64,000 nucleotides of DNA from Emticicia sp037153985. Its GTDB lineage: Bacteria; Bacteroidota; Bacteroidia; Cytophagales; Spirosomataceae. The stretch spans positions 1 to 64,000 of the forward strand of contig NZ_JBBAYI010000006.1 of NCBI RefSeq assembly GCF_037153985.1, in the 5' to 3' direction. Made by a program: the position numbers and the translations under genes. Below are positions 33,620 to 43,523 of the stretch, piece after piece; within the stretch, counting starts at the first letter, position 1; every line of letters starts with the position of its first letter. The notes beneath the pieces are model-generated. The model was given only the letters and a program-made list of their open reading frames with translations. It searched no databases and was not told where the DNA came from.

Positions 33620-34177
33620 TCAATTTTTTGGTTTGGTTACTTGGTTATTTTGAGTTTTCTCTTCTTTTAATGAAATTCCCAGAGCTTCCATTACATAGTC
33701 TGTATAGTCATGACGCGGGTCGGTGTATATCATACTCATATCAGAAGCCTTATCGAAAAGAAACATTAGTTGTTTCTGACGTGCAACTTTCTCACAGGCT
33801 CTATTAATATCGTCCATGATAGGTCTCATTAATTCTTTCTTTTTAGCAAATAATAAGCCGTTCATGCCAAAAACTTTATTATTCAACTCCTTTACCTCTT
33901 TTTCTTTATCGTCAAGGGCTTTCAAGCGTTCGCGTTTCATATCGGCCGTTAAAAGTATTTCTTCCTGCTGATACTGCTGGCGCATTTTTTCTAGTTCGGC
34001 ATACCTGTTTTGTATATCCTGCACCCATTTTTCTGAATACTTTTCCATGTCTTCCTGGGCTTTTTTGTATTCAGGCATTTTACTAGTTATGAACTCCGAA
34101 TCAATGTATCCAAACTTTTGCGCAAAAGAATGTAAAGAAATGAGTGCCAAAAATAGCAAAATAATTGTCTTTTTCAT
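33620..34177 (-). CDS. OmpH/Skp-family periplasmic chaperone (copy 1)
   Basis: The 185-aa product resembles its neighbour: signal peptide (LLFLALISLHSFAQ), the KFGYIDSEFITSKMPEYKKA start, a helical middle with Lys/Glu/Gln pairs, and a closing LMFLFDKASD strand. The mature end differs, with a TKPKN tail. Two adjacent Skp genes behind bamA are common in Bacteroidota. The 135-bp gap to bamA may carry its own promoter, but none is clear by eye. Confidence 0.92.
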   Translation of the reverse strand: MKKTIILLFLALISLHSFAQKFGYIDSEFITSKMPEYKKAQEDMEKYSEKWVQDIQNRYAELEKMRQQYQQEEILLTADMKRERLKALDDKEKEVKELNNKVFGMNGLLFAKKKELMRPIMDDINRACEKVARQKQLMFLFDKASDMSMIYTDPRHDYTDYVMEALGISLKEEKTQNNQVTKPKN

Positions 34178-34312
34178 TCAAAAAATATTACGAATGGATA
34201 AAATATTTTTATTCTATGGTTAATTGTTAACGTCTGTACAAAACTCTAATTGCCTTATTAACGATATTATTCTGCTGCTTGTATATTATTAACAGAATTT
34301 AACAATTCGGTT

Positions 34313-36946
34313 TTATCTGATTTGTTGACCAATACTGAATGTAAATGATTTCAAACCACGGTTTGAAATACCCGGAATCGGGTCGAAGCCTTTTCCGAAG
34401 TCAAGACCTAACAAACCAAACGCAGGCATAAAGATTCTGGCACCAATACCTGCCGTACGACGTAACTTGAACGGGTTAAAATCTTTATAACTACCCCAGC
34501 TATTACCTGCCTCGGCAAATACCTGAAGGAAGATAGTTGCTTGTGGGTTTAACGACACCGGATAACGGATTTCGGCCGTATACTTGCTATATGCCAAACC
34601 ACCAAGGCGGCTCAAAGTAATTTCTCCTTTTCTGAGTCTTTCGGCTTCATCCATCGAAAGCTCATGCACAACGCCTTCGTCATACCCACGTAAACCAATT
34701 AGCTCAGCACCTACGTTCATGGCATTTTGCATACCCAAACCAGCACCCCCCAGAATGAAACGCCCAAATGGGCTATATTGTGAACTTGCGGTGTATTTAC
34801 CCAAGAAACCCAGATTCGCTTTGGCGTGTAATACAAATTTACCTACAAGTGGCGAGTACCAATCACCATCAAACATCCATTTATGGCCTTCAATCCACTT
34901 GAATTTATCAGCCGAAGGTGTTCCTCTCAGCACCGAATACGGTGGGTTGAAAGTTGCACTTAAAGTAAACTGCGAACCCGAACGTGTAAATTGCGGGTTA
35001 TCAAGGCTATATCTTGAAATTGAAGCAATCAAGGCTAGGTCGTTAGCAACCCCTTTCTGGAAACCCGGAATGAAGTAACTGTTATCTACGTTATATCTCT
35101 GATACGACAACGACGCATTAAAGCTGAAGTTTCTGTCGGGCCAGTTCAGGCGTTTACCATACGTAACCGATGCCCCTGTATTTTTGAAATAACCGTTATA
35201 AAGGCTGTTTCCGCCATATAGTGTAGCCAGATAACTTCCGGCACCGTATTGTCTTTCAAGGGCGCGCTGATAAGCACGGTTATCTGACGAGGTATGGAAG
35301 ATACTAACTGTAAACGAGTTTGGTTTCTTACCACCCAACCACGGTTCTGTAAACGAAACCGAGTAAGTCTGGTAGAATCTACCACTGGCTTGTACACGTA
35401 GGGCAAGGCGTTGACCGTCGCCGGCTGGTAGTGGCCGCCATTTGTCCCAGTTAGTAATATTTTTAGCCGAAAAGTTATTGAAAACAACCCCAAAGGTACC
35501 AACAAAGCCTTGCAAACCACCCCAACCACCTGAAAGCTCGATGTTATCGCTTGGTTTTTCTTCTACGTTATACTCAATGTCCACCGTACCGTCGGCCTGT
35601 GGAATAGGCTTAGGCTCAATTTTTTGCGGGTCAAAATACCCAAGTCTTGATAATATCTGTTGAGACTCAATCAAGTCAGTTTTGCTGAATTTCTGGCCCG
35701 GGCGTGTCAACAACTCACGCATCACTACGTGGTCGCTGGTTTTGGTGTTTCCGTTCAGAATAATGCGGTTAATGGTGGCTTGTTTTCCTTCAATAATACG
35801 CATTTCGATGTCGATAGAGTCACCCTCAACGGCTACTTCAACAGGCGTACAGCTAAAGAACAGGTAGCCGTCGTCCATGTAAACCGAACTTACGTCACCC
35901 TGCGGAATACCATTAATTTTTTTGTTAAGGTCTTCTGGATTATAAATATCACCTTTTTCGACACCTAATATTCGTTGTAAGTCTTCTGTTTTACGCAAAT
36001 AGTTACCTGTCCATGTAATATTCCGGTAATAAAAGCGGTTACCTTCGTTAATATTCAGAACGATTTCCAGATTTTTACCATCAGGCGAGAAAGTGGAGTC
36101 GCTGGTAATCTGTGCGTCACGATACCCTTTTTTATTATAATACTCAATTAGTTTTTCTTTATCTTCTTCAAACTTTTTAGGAACAAACTTTGAAGGCGTA
36201 AAAATTCTCAGCGGAGCTTTGATTTTGGTGCTTTTTAACTTGGCCAGCACTTTCCAGTCGGGCAGTTCTTCTACACCATTAAGTTTAATATCGTTAATTT
36301 TTACTTTGTTTTTCTTATCTACATATACAATTAAAGTAGCATTATTGGCACGAATGGTGTCAACAACCTGTTTAATTTGTACGCTTGTATTCAGGAAGCC
36401 TTTATCGACATATATCTTCTTGATAGTAAGCTGAATATTTTTAATCAGGGCGTCAGTAATTACTTTCCCTTTGTTCGACTTCACTTTGTCGCTTACCGTT
36501 TCGATTTCGCCTTTGCGTAAACCTTTAAAAGTAAATTTGTTCAGGCGGGGGCGTTCGCGCAGGTTAATTTCAAGTTCTACTTTATCGCCGTCTATTTTGG
36601 CAGCATTAATGGCGATATCTTCAATGATACCCTGCTCCATTAAACGACGGATAGCCGTACTGATTTTTTCGCCGGGTAGCTGAATTTTATCATTCACATT
36701 AAGCCCCGACACCGAAATAAGCGTGTTAGGGTCAAGAAACTTAACTCCGGTAACGGTTATTTTTGAGATAGTATACTCTTGGGGTCTTTCGTAAGAAATG
36801 ACACTTTCTTTGGCCTGGCCATTCTGGCGGCCTACACCGATTCTCAACTGAGCAAATAAACCTGAAGAGAAGAACAGAAACGCAATAAAAAGGGATACTT
36901 TTCTGATTGTGGTAGTGGTTATCCTAAAAACGGACAGGTTAAACAT
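34313..36946 (-). CDS. bamA: Outer-membrane protein assembly factor BamA
   Basis: BamA (877 aa from this start) inserts barrel proteins into the outer membrane. After the signal peptide come five POTRA-like domains (about residues 50-450; ISKITVTGVKFLDPNTL opens the first and IDIEMRIIEGKQATINRIILNGNTKTSDHVVMRELLTRPGQ lies near the last). The C-terminal half is a 16-strand barrel with the FILGGAGLG, IGLRGYDEG (loop 6 R-G-Y/F motif) and final FSFTFSIGQQIR-type strand. The ATG at 36946 gives a short N-terminus, though 36973 is also possible. The uppS stop lies just upstream, so they are co-transcribed. Confidence 0.95.
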   Translation of the reverse strand: MFNLSVFRITTTTIRKVSLFIAFLFFSSGLFAQLRIGVGRQNGQAKESVISYERPQEYTISKITVTGVKFLDPNTLISVSGLNVNDKIQLPGEKISTAIRRLMEQGIIEDIAINAAKIDGDKVELEINLRERPRLNKFTFKGLRKGEIETVSDKVKSNKGKVITDALIKNIQLTIKKIYVDKGFLNTSVQIKQVVDTIRANNATLIVYVDKKNKVKINDIKLNGVEELPDWKVLAKLKSTKIKAPLRIFTPSKFVPKKFEEDKEKLIEYYNKKGYRDAQITSDSTFSPDGKNLEIVLNINEGNRFYYRNITWTGNYLRKTEDLQRILGVEKGDIYNPEDLNKKINGIPQGDVSSVYMDDGYLFFSCTPVEVAVEGDSIDIEMRIIEGKQATINRIILNGNTKTSDHVVMRELLTRPGQKFSKTDLIESQQILSRLGYFDPQKIEPKPIPQADGTVDIEYNVEEKPSDNIELSGGWGGLQGFVGTFGVVFNNFSAKNITNWDKWRPLPAGDGQRLALRVQASGRFYQTYSVSFTEPWLGGKKPNSFTVSIFHTSSDNRAYQRALERQYGAGSYLATLYGGNSLYNGYFKNTGASVTYGKRLNWPDRNFSFNASLSYQRYNVDNSYFIPGFQKGVANDLALIASISRYSLDNPQFTRSGSQFTLSATFNPPYSVLRGTPSADKFKWIEGHKWMFDGDWYSPLVGKFVLHAKANLGFLGKYTASSQYSPFGRFILGGAGLGMQNAMNVGAELIGLRGYDEGVVHELSMDEAERLRKGEITLSRLGGLAYSKYTAEIRYPVSLNPQATIFLQVFAEAGNSWGSYKDFNPFKLRRTAGIGARIFMPAFGLLGLDFGKGFDPIPGISNRGLKSFTFSIGQQIR

Positions 36947-36976
36947 ATATTTACTTATAAAAATCGTTATCATCTA

Positions 36977-37732
36977 TTATACCTCTTTTAAAACCGAAGT
37001 TACTTGCTCACTTGTTTTGCCAAAGCGTCGTTCGCGCTGTTGGTATTCATAAATTGCGCCAAATAAATGTTCTTTGCGGAACTCCGGCCAATACAGATTA
37101 TCCATAAAATATAACTCAGCATACGCTATTTGCCAGAGCAGATAATTACTTATCCGGTGGTCTCCGCCTGTACGAATCATCAAATCTACATCGGGGGCCT
37201 CTTGTGTGGCTAAAAATGTTGAGAATAAGTTCTCTGTTATATTTTCTACGGCTAATGAACCCGACTTCACTTGCTGGGCAATTTGCTGACAGGCTTGCAC
37301 AATTTCCCATTTTCCACTATAACTCAATGCCAGCGTTAAGGTCAGGCCTGTATTATTTTTTGTTAACTCAATAGAATCCTGTAATTTTTTGCGTGCAGAT
37401 TTGGGTAGCGATTCTATATTACCTATGGTTTTCAGGCGTACATTGTTTTTATGCAAATCAGGCACTTCGTCTCCGATAGTCTTCACAAGTAGCTGCATGA
37501 TGCCATCTACCTCTAATTTCGGACGATTCCAGTTTTCGGTAGAAAACGTATACATGGTCAGGTATCTGATACCTAACTCAACACACCCCTCAACAGTATC
37601 ACGTACTGACTTGATACCGTGGTGATGCCCGAATATACGCAAAGCTCCCTGTTTTTTTGCCCAACGCCCGTTCCCGTCCATTATAACGGCTATATGCGCT
37701 GGTAAATTGCTTAAATCAATGTTTTCTTTCAC
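36977..37732 (-). CDS. uppS: Isoprenyl transferase (undecaprenyl diphosphate synthase)
   Basis: This 251-aa cis-prenyltransferase builds the C55 lipid carrier used for peptidoglycan and O-antigen synthesis. It has the substrate-binding AVIMDGNGRWAKKQG (Asp19 binds Mg and diphosphate), the TMYTFSTENWNRP block, the LALSYSGKWEI segment and DLMIRTGGDHRISNYLLWQIAYAELYF near the end. Length is normal. It heads the bamA and ompH genes and has almost no gap to bamA, tying lipid carrier supply to envelope assembly in one unit. Confidence 0.96.
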   Translation of the reverse strand: MKENIDLSNLPAHIAVIMDGNGRWAKKQGALRIFGHHHGIKSVRDTVEGCVELGIRYLTMYTFSTENWNRPKLEVDGIMQLLVKTIGDEVPDLHKNNVRLKTIGNIESLPKSARKKLQDSIELTKNNTGLTLTLALSYSGKWEIVQACQQIAQQVKSGSLAVENITENLFSTFLATQEAPDVDLMIRTGGDHRISNYLLWQIAYAELYFMDNLYWPEFRKEHLFGAIYEYQQRERRFGKTSEQVTSVLKEV

Positions 37733-37915
37733 TTAAAAAAACAGTTATGAATAATAGTCTACCTATTAGGAATGATACTAATAAATGAAAAGGATTGCAA
37801 AGTTAGGAAAAAACAACTGTGTTTGATAAGTTTTTACAGATTTGTAGACGTTTGTTATATTTTTTTAACAAAAAACAACACAGTATTCTGTTTATTTGCC
37901 TCTAAGGCATAGAAA

Positions 37916-38725
37916 TTATCTTCTGGTTGGTGGGCAATGTACTTTATAAAACAAATAACTGATTGAGAAATTAGTGTAATAGTACATATCTTTTGCTCTG
38001 GTGCCGGGCAACTGGCGTTTAAGATTCAACAGCACGAGGGGGTCTATCGAGGCAGGCAGTGTGCCGCTATTGTAGGTTCCGTTGTTATAATGCCCCAGCC
38101 CGTCCAGAAAATCGTCGTTAATCCATCTGCTTCCAAACTCTACCCCCCAGTTCCAGTGCGGGCTTAGTTCTTTCTTGAAACCAATACCCAAAACCCAAGT
38201 GTTTACTTGCGTATTACTTGAGCCTGAAATAACACCATTAGTTACTACGCCTGTGCCGGTACTGATAATACTTTTAATATGGTATTCGGTAGTACGCATG
38301 GTATAGCCACCACCGGCAAACACGTAGGGTGTCCAGTTATTAACAATACGCGAGGCGTTTGTTCTGAAATTCATGAAGTTGTATTCTATCTGCCCGCTTG
38401 CTTCCATAATATTGGCCTTGAAATTAAACCCTCTTATGTCGTGGAACGGGTCGTGCATGACATCATCGTTTCCATGAATTTGCCCTATCAGGCCCTGTAC
38501 CTTTAATGATACCGAGCGGCTGTAATTCATTCTGACGAAAGCGTTTGCTCCCGGCCCTACAACAAAGGGCTTAAACTTGGGCATAACGTCGCCTTTGTAA
38601 TTGCAGCCGCCAACCCCTGCGCCTATTTCCCATAACTGGGCATGAAGCAGCGGAGCGGTTCCAACAAATAGCAGAATCAGAAAAAGATTTTTTTTCACAA
38701 TATAATGAGCTTTTAGCCGAGCCAA
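37916..38725 (-). CDS. DUF6089-type outer-membrane beta-barrel protein (second copy)
   Basis: The 269-aa product has an N-terminal signal (LILLFVGTAPLLHAQ) and then alternating short strands. Its opening LWEIGAGVGGCNYKGDVMPKF, followed by GPGANAFVRMNYSRSVSLKVQG, matches the DUF6089 barrel layout seen beside uppS/bamA genes in Bacteroidota. The last strand ends in FSISYLFYKVHCPPTR. Function is unknown. It lies 13 bp after a longer relative in the same direction, 183 bp before uppS. Confidence 0.82.
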   Translation of the reverse strand: MARLKAHYIVKKNLFLILLFVGTAPLLHAQLWEIGAGVGGCNYKGDVMPKFKPFVVGPGANAFVRMNYSRSVSLKVQGLIGQIHGNDDVMHDPFHDIRGFNFKANIMEASGQIEYNFMNFRTNASRIVNNWTPYVFAGGGYTMRTTEYHIKSIISTGTGVVTNGVISGSSNTQVNTWVLGIGFKKELSPHWNWGVEFGSRWINDDFLDGLGHYNNGTYNSGTLPASIDPLVLLNLKRQLPGTRAKDMYYYTNFSISYLFYKVHCPPTRR

Positions 38726-38738
38726 AGCGGCTTGTAAT

Positions 38739-39803
38739 TTACTTGATTGGCGGGCATTTAATATTATTACCCCCGATAATGTAGCTTATCGTGATTTGAG
38801 ACACCACGTAGCTATCCCACATTCCGGTTCCTCTTCTACTGTTTTGTGAGAAACCCACAAACGAAGTTCCGTTGGCACTCGGAGTTGGGGTTGGGCTACT
38901 TGGGGCGTTCAGATATTTAATAGCAATATCAGCAAATTGCTGTGTTCTGTCTTTACCAGTAGCGGCGGCAATGTTTTCTCCGGCACGATTGGCGAAAATT
39001 ACACCTAAAGGCGAAATCGGAGATAAATCAGCCGGATTTGCATACGCGGTTCCACCTACATCGTCCAGATAATCGAACGGCGTGATACGTAAGCCCGCTT
39101 CAAAGTTCAGGTCGAATTTTTCATTCAATTTCACTTTCAATCCTAAACCTATCGGAAAAACTGGCTGTATCAACGAATATGATTTCGGATAAACATCGTT
39201 TATACCCTGCCCTGAGGTCTGTTTATCTTTCAGGCTTGTCCAAGCACCTAAAGTTACTTTACCTGTAACGGGGTCAACCTGTGCAACATCGCGCGCTTGT
39301 GGGTTGTGGCCATAAAAACCCAGCCCAAGAAGAGCATAAGGCATAACACTTCTTCTGCCTTGTGGGCCTTTGCCATATTGTGGCAAAAGGTTAAATAAAC
39401 CTGTAATCGAAAACTCTTTTACATCGTTCCTGAAATGCAGGTTACGCAGGTATAACTGCCAGAACTTCTCAAGGTTTCTCTGGCTATAAGTGTAGTCATC
39501 GCCGGCAATTCTGGCCCACGTAAAACCAACTCTGGCTGCTACCTGTGGCGACAACTGGCGAGTGTAATTAATGGTGGCGTTCCAGCGTACGTTTGTAATT
39601 ACACCATAGTAAAAATATTTGTATGACGATAATTCCCCGAAATAATGTGAGGTTCCCCCTCCTATACTGATAGAAGAATACTGATTTAATTTGTTCTTTT
39701 TACTAAAAAGACCCTGCGCAAAATTTTCTTCTGCTATTAGAAATACAAGAGAAAAACTTAGTAAAAACTTCAACGACGCTCCTTGTATGTTAATAATTTT
39801 CAT
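38739..39803 (-). CDS. DUF6089-type outer-membrane beta-barrel protein (first copy)
   Basis: The 354-aa protein (from the ATG at 39803; the in-frame start at 39815 is a TTG) has a signal peptide ending near FAQG. The mature part starts with SSISIGGGTSHYFGELSSY and continues as strand pairs, with ITPFDYLDDVGGTAYANP near residue 250 and a final VSQITISYIIGGNNIKCP, where the sequence ends like that of its neighbour. The two genes look like ancient duplicates with different loop lengths. Its role in the envelope is unknown. It follows nadK by 54 bp. Confidence 0.8.
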   Translation of the reverse strand: MKIINIQGASLKFLLSFSLVFLIAEENFAQGLFSKKNKLNQYSSISIGGGTSHYFGELSSYKYFYYGVITNVRWNATINYTRQLSPQVAARVGFTWARIAGDDYTYSQRNLEKFWQLYLRNLHFRNDVKEFSITGLFNLLPQYGKGPQGRRSVMPYALLGLGFYGHNPQARDVAQVDPVTGKVTLGAWTSLKDKQTSGQGINDVYPKSYSLIQPVFPIGLGLKVKLNEKFDLNFEAGLRITPFDYLDDVGGTAYANPADLSPISPLGVIFANRAGENIAAATGKDRTQQFADIAIKYLNAPSSPTPTPSANGTSFVGFSQNSRRGTGMWDSYVVSQITISYIIGGNNIKCPPIK

Positions 39804-39857
39804 ATAGAATAGCAATGTTTGTCTGATTGATTTAACGTAATATAAATGCTTTTATTA

Positions 39858-40742
39858 TTAGTTGCGGGCATCTACTCCCCATTTTAGTTTATTTCTTAAA
39901 ATATTCAGGAAGTCGCCACCTTCCATTTTTATCATTTTTGCTTTAAAATTCTCCTTTTTTATAACAATGGTAGCGTCTTCTTCGGTAGCTATAATTTTAG
40001 CGCGTGAGTCCATCGAAATCAGATAGTTATTACTCCTACTTTCAACTTTTAGTGATATAACGCTGTTGTCAGACACAATCATGGGTCTGACAAAAAGATT
40101 ATGCGGGCAAATAGGCGTAATAATAAAATTAGCCGAATGAGGCATTACCAATGGCCCGCCACAACTTAACGAATACCCCGTTGAACCAGTAGCCGTTGCT
40201 ACCATAAGCCCGTCAGCCCAGTAACTGTTCAGAAACTCTCCATTAATATAGGCATGCACCACAATCATCGAGGAGGTATCTGTCTTGGTCAGGGCAATTT
40301 CATTCAGTGCAAAATTCATGCCTTCTTCAAAAAGTTCTGTTTCGGCACTGGCATTAATCATGGTGCGCTCGTCAATACTGTATTGACCATTCACTAACAG
40401 ACCAATAGTTGTTTCGATTTGCTCTGAAGAAACCGCAGCCAGAAAGCCCAGCCGACCAAAGTTAAAGCCAAGAATAGGGATTTCTCTTTTACCCACGTGC
40501 GACAGCGTTTCCAGAAAAGTACCGTCGCCGCCGAGGCTAAAAGCCACATCGGCATCGAATATTTCCTGAGCAGTTGTGTAGACGTTCTGGCATTTGAGCT
40601 TAATACCCGATTGCAATAAAACACGCTTGAAGGATTCTGATAATTGAATTTCAACCTTATATCTGGCTAGTTCGTCAAAAACCTGCTGTACATAAGGCAC
40701 AGACTCCACATTGAATTTTCGGCCGTGAATGGCGATTTTCAT
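39858..40742 (-). CDS. nadK: NAD kinase
   Basis: NadK (294 aa) phosphorylates NAD to NADP with ATP or polyphosphate. The GGDGT motif (71-75) and the NE(I/L)A segment FALNEIALTKTD with the later ATATGSTGYSLSCGGP block identify the family, as does LNPICPH-like ITPICPHNLFVRP near residue 210. It opens the envelope block on the minus strand. No close promoter was recognised in the 180 bp upstream. Confidence 0.95.
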   Translation of the reverse strand: MKIAIHGRKFNVESVPYVQQVFDELARYKVEIQLSESFKRVLLQSGIKLKCQNVYTTAQEIFDADVAFSLGGDGTFLETLSHVGKREIPILGFNFGRLGFLAAVSSEQIETTIGLLVNGQYSIDERTMINASAETELFEEGMNFALNEIALTKTDTSSMIVVHAYINGEFLNSYWADGLMVATATGSTGYSLSCGGPLVMPHSANFIITPICPHNLFVRPMIVSDNSVISLKVESRSNNYLISMDSRAKIIATEEDATIVIKKENFKAKMIKMEGGDFLNILRNKLKWGVDARN

Positions 40743-40924
40743 TTGGAAAAGTTTAATATGCTGCCTTTAATGAAGGCAAATGAAGTGCAAAGATGTTATT
40801 TTATACCAAACATCTGAAATTTTCGCTACAAAACTAGAATTATTTTCGCTATCCGAAAAGCCCCATTTTATAAAATCATAGCTGGTTTCGTCAGAAATGG
40901 GGCTGTTTCGGTTAGGCAAATATT

Positions 40925-42319
40925 TTATAAATCGAAGCCCTCGCCCTGTGAAGGAATCAGAATATCCTTGAATCCGGCCACTTGCAAGCGATTTTTGAAA
41001 GCTAATTGGCTGGGCAATTCGCCATGAACAAGGAAGAGTTTTTTAACTTTTGCGGTATCCTGACAGCCCAGATACGTTAGTAGCTCCGAGTAGTCGGCAT
41101 GGGCCGAAAACGAATCCATCACTTCAATTTTAGCATTTACGCGGTGTACCTCGCCAAATATCTTTACGTGTTCGGGCTGTGCTTTCAGGGCAGCCCCCAA
41201 GCTCTCGGGCGAGCAGTAACCTACCAATAAAATAGTGTTGTTGGGGTTTTCAACGTTATTGGCAATATGGTGTTTAATACGCCCTGCCTCGGCCATACCC
41301 GACGCCGAAATAATGATACATGGCTCCTTGTAAGCATTCAGGGCTTTCGATTGGTTTACATCACTTATATAATGTAGGTTCTCGAAGTCAAAGGCATCGC
41401 CATCGTGCTTGATATAAGCCAGAATTTCAGGGTTAAAACACGCCTCGTTCCGTTTCATAGCCATTGTGGCTTTAACAGATAAGGGGCTGTCTATATAAAC
41501 CTGTACTTTGGGCAGGCGGCCTTCGCTGGCTAGTTGGTCAAGCGCATAGACCAGTTCTTGGGTACGGTCAACGGCAAAAGCCGGAATAATAAGTTTCCCC
41601 CGACGCTCCACACAGGTATCATGCACAATGCGCAGCAGGTGCGCCTTCATGTCTATTTCAGGCTCATGCAGCCTATCTCCGTAGGTTGATTCGCAAATGA
41701 TATAATCGGCTTGTGGAAATGGCTCAGGGCTACGCAGAATTTTATCATTAGGGCGGCCAACATCACCTGTAAAGAACAGTTTCTTAACACCACCGTTTTC
41801 TTGAAAAGTCATAAAAATACCTGCACTGCCCAAAATATGCCCGCTATCGAAATACTTTCCACTTACGCCTTCTTCCAGAAAAAACTCGGTGTGGTAATTA
41901 ACCGTTTTAAATAAGGAAAGGCTTTTCTTTACATCCTCCTCATCATATAACGATTCCAGCAGAGGCTCACCTCTTTTTTGCCGTCTTTCGTTTACACGGG
42001 CCAAATCTTTTTCCTGAATATAGGCCGAGTCATAGAGCATAATTTCACAGAGGTCTTTGGTGGCATGGGTAGCATAAATATCACCGCTGAACCCCTTCTT
42101 TACCAGCCTCGGCACCAGCCCTGTGTGGTCTATGTGGGCATGGCTTAATACTAAGATGTCAACCTCTTTAGGGTCGAAACCAAATTGCAGGTTCAGGTCA
42201 GAGGTATTAATACCTTGAAACAAGCCACAATCTAGCAGAATTTTTGTTCCCTTTTGGGTAGTAATCAGGTGTTTGCTGCCTGTTACACGCTGTGCCGCAC
42301 CATAAAACTGAATTTTCAT
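40925..42319 (-). CDS. Metallo-beta-lactamase fold RNA-processing type hydrolase (beta-CASP)
   Basis: The 464-aa product has the HxHxDH zinc motif at H60-A-H62-I-D64-H65, then an STYGDR block and the beta-CASP insertion (about residues 200-380) with a SPLSVKAT segment and the ASGMAEAGRIKHHI motif. A RMMBL-type end (FSAHADYSELL, then LVHGELPSQLAFKNRL) closes the protein. This layout matches the YSH1/CPSF73-like exonuclease group in bacteria, which acts on RNA. The ATG at 42319 is the conserved start; the upstream in-frame start at 42391 would add 24 unrelated residues. Its targets are unknown. Confidence 0.9.
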   Translation of the reverse strand: MKIQFYGAAQRVTGSKHLITTQKGTKILLDCGLFQGINTSDLNLQFGFDPKEVDILVLSHAHIDHTGLVPRLVKKGFSGDIYATHATKDLCEIMLYDSAYIQEKDLARVNERRQKRGEPLLESLYDEEDVKKSLSLFKTVNYHTEFFLEEGVSGKYFDSGHILGSAGIFMTFQENGGVKKLFFTGDVGRPNDKILRSPEPFPQADYIICESTYGDRLHEPEIDMKAHLLRIVHDTCVERRGKLIIPAFAVDRTQELVYALDQLASEGRLPKVQVYIDSPLSVKATMAMKRNEACFNPEILAYIKHDGDAFDFENLHYISDVNQSKALNAYKEPCIIISASGMAEAGRIKHHIANNVENPNNTILLVGYCSPESLGAALKAQPEHVKIFGEVHRVNAKIEVMDSFSAHADYSELLTYLGCQDTAKVKKLFLVHGELPSQLAFKNRLQVAGFKDILIPSQGEGFDL

Positions 42320-42659
42320 AGACCTTTGTTCAAATAATATTTTGTTACAAATAAAACAATTAAGCCACCATAATATTTCAGGAATCAACAAAAATTTAAA
42401 AACCGGCTATTTATTGAGTTGAGTATGATTTAGATTACCTTTTTATTCCTGAAAAACAACCTTAAAACCCACACCTATACGTGTAATAAGCCCCTGTGAG
42501 TCAGGCCTATACCAACGCCTATTTAAAAGGCCTCATTAAAATACGCCATCATTTTGACAAATGTAAGATAGAAATATTTTTACTTACAGATTTGCCTGCT
42601 AATTTTGACGAAAATTTAATTGTTCAGTCAGCAAATTTAATCTATTAATTTTTTATAAA
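42320..42659. other. Divergent intergenic region between the beta-CASP and SDR genes
   Basis: This 340-bp AT-rich gap must hold the promoters of both flanking genes. I found no full promoter match, no RNA gene and no small coding frame. Two copies of the palindromic hexamer AGGCCT lie 35 bp apart (42503-42508 and 42538-42543); this may be chance. Confidence 0.4.
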
Positions 42660-43430
42660 ATGTTTCGTCTCGACAATAAAGTAGCCATCGTAACCGGAGG
42701 AGCAAGTGGGATTGGGCTCGCAATTTCCAGACTTTTTGCTAAACAAGGGGCAACCGTACATATTTTTGAATTAAATACCGACCAAGCCGAGCGCGAAGCC
42801 GACCTCATTAATGCCAATGGCGGCGAGGCATATTTCCATAAAGTTGATGTATCAAAGCAAAAGGAAGTAAAAAAAACCGTTGAGAAAATAGCCAAAGAAA
42901 ATACCATTGATATTCTGGTGAATAACGCAGGTATTGCTCATATCGGCAATGTTGAAACCACCTCCGAAGAAGATTTCGACAAAGTTTTTAACGTTAACGT
43001 GAAAGGCACTTATAATTGTTTGCAGGCTGTTATTCCGTACCTGAAAGAAAAAGGCGGGGCAATTCTGAATGTGGCATCTATTGCCGCTACAGTGGGTATC
43101 CCCGACCGCTTTGCCTACTCAATGAGCAAGGGGGCTGTTTATACCATGACCTTGCAGGTAGCTAAAGATTACCTGAAATACAATATTCGCTGTAACAGTA
43201 TCTCTCCGGCACGTGTACACACCCCTTTTGTAGATGGGTTTCTGAAAAAAACCTATCCGGGCAAAGAAAAAGAAATGTTTGATAAACTCTCAAAAACACA
43301 GCCCATAGGCCGAATGGCCAAACCAGAAGAAATTGGTTCGCTGGCGGTGTATCTGTGTTCTGACGAAGCCTCTTTTATTACAGGTTGCGACTACCTGATT
43401 GACGGCGGCTTTGTAAAGCTCAATAACTAA
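42660..43430 (+). CDS. Short-chain dehydrogenase/reductase
   Basis: This 256-aa classical SDR has the nucleotide-binding TGGASGIG (12-19), the NNAG motif (LVNNAGIA, about 86-93), the catalytic Ser and YxxxK in FAYSMSKGA, and the closing ITGCDYLIDGGF. An acidic residue after the second strand (FELN) suggests NAD(H) rather than NADP(H). The substrate is unknown. The gene is 93 bp before nadB on the same strand, but no functional link to NAD synthesis is evident beyond that. Confidence 0.92.
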   Translation: MFRLDNKVAIVTGGASGIGLAISRLFAKQGATVHIFELNTDQAEREADLINANGGEAYFHKVDVSKQKEVKKTVEKIAKENTIDILVNNAGIAHIGNVETTSEEDFDKVFNVNVKGTYNCLQAVIPYLKEKGGAILNVASIAATVGIPDRFAYSMSKGAVYTMTLQVAKDYLKYNIRCNSISPARVHTPFVDGFLKKTYPGKEKEMFDKLSKTQPIGRMAKPEEIGSLAVYLCSDEASFITGCDYLIDGGFVKLNN

Positions 43431-43523
43431 CCGAGATTTGTTTTAAAATATTTGAATAACCTAATCGACCGCTACTCAATAAAATTTTTTCATTTTTATT
43501 GACCAGTATTCAAGTTTTATCTC

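Noticed and set aside
42503..42543. Paired AGGCCT sites as an operator
   Set aside because: The hexamers are short, palindromic on their own and not joined to any promoter, so chance is the simpler reading.
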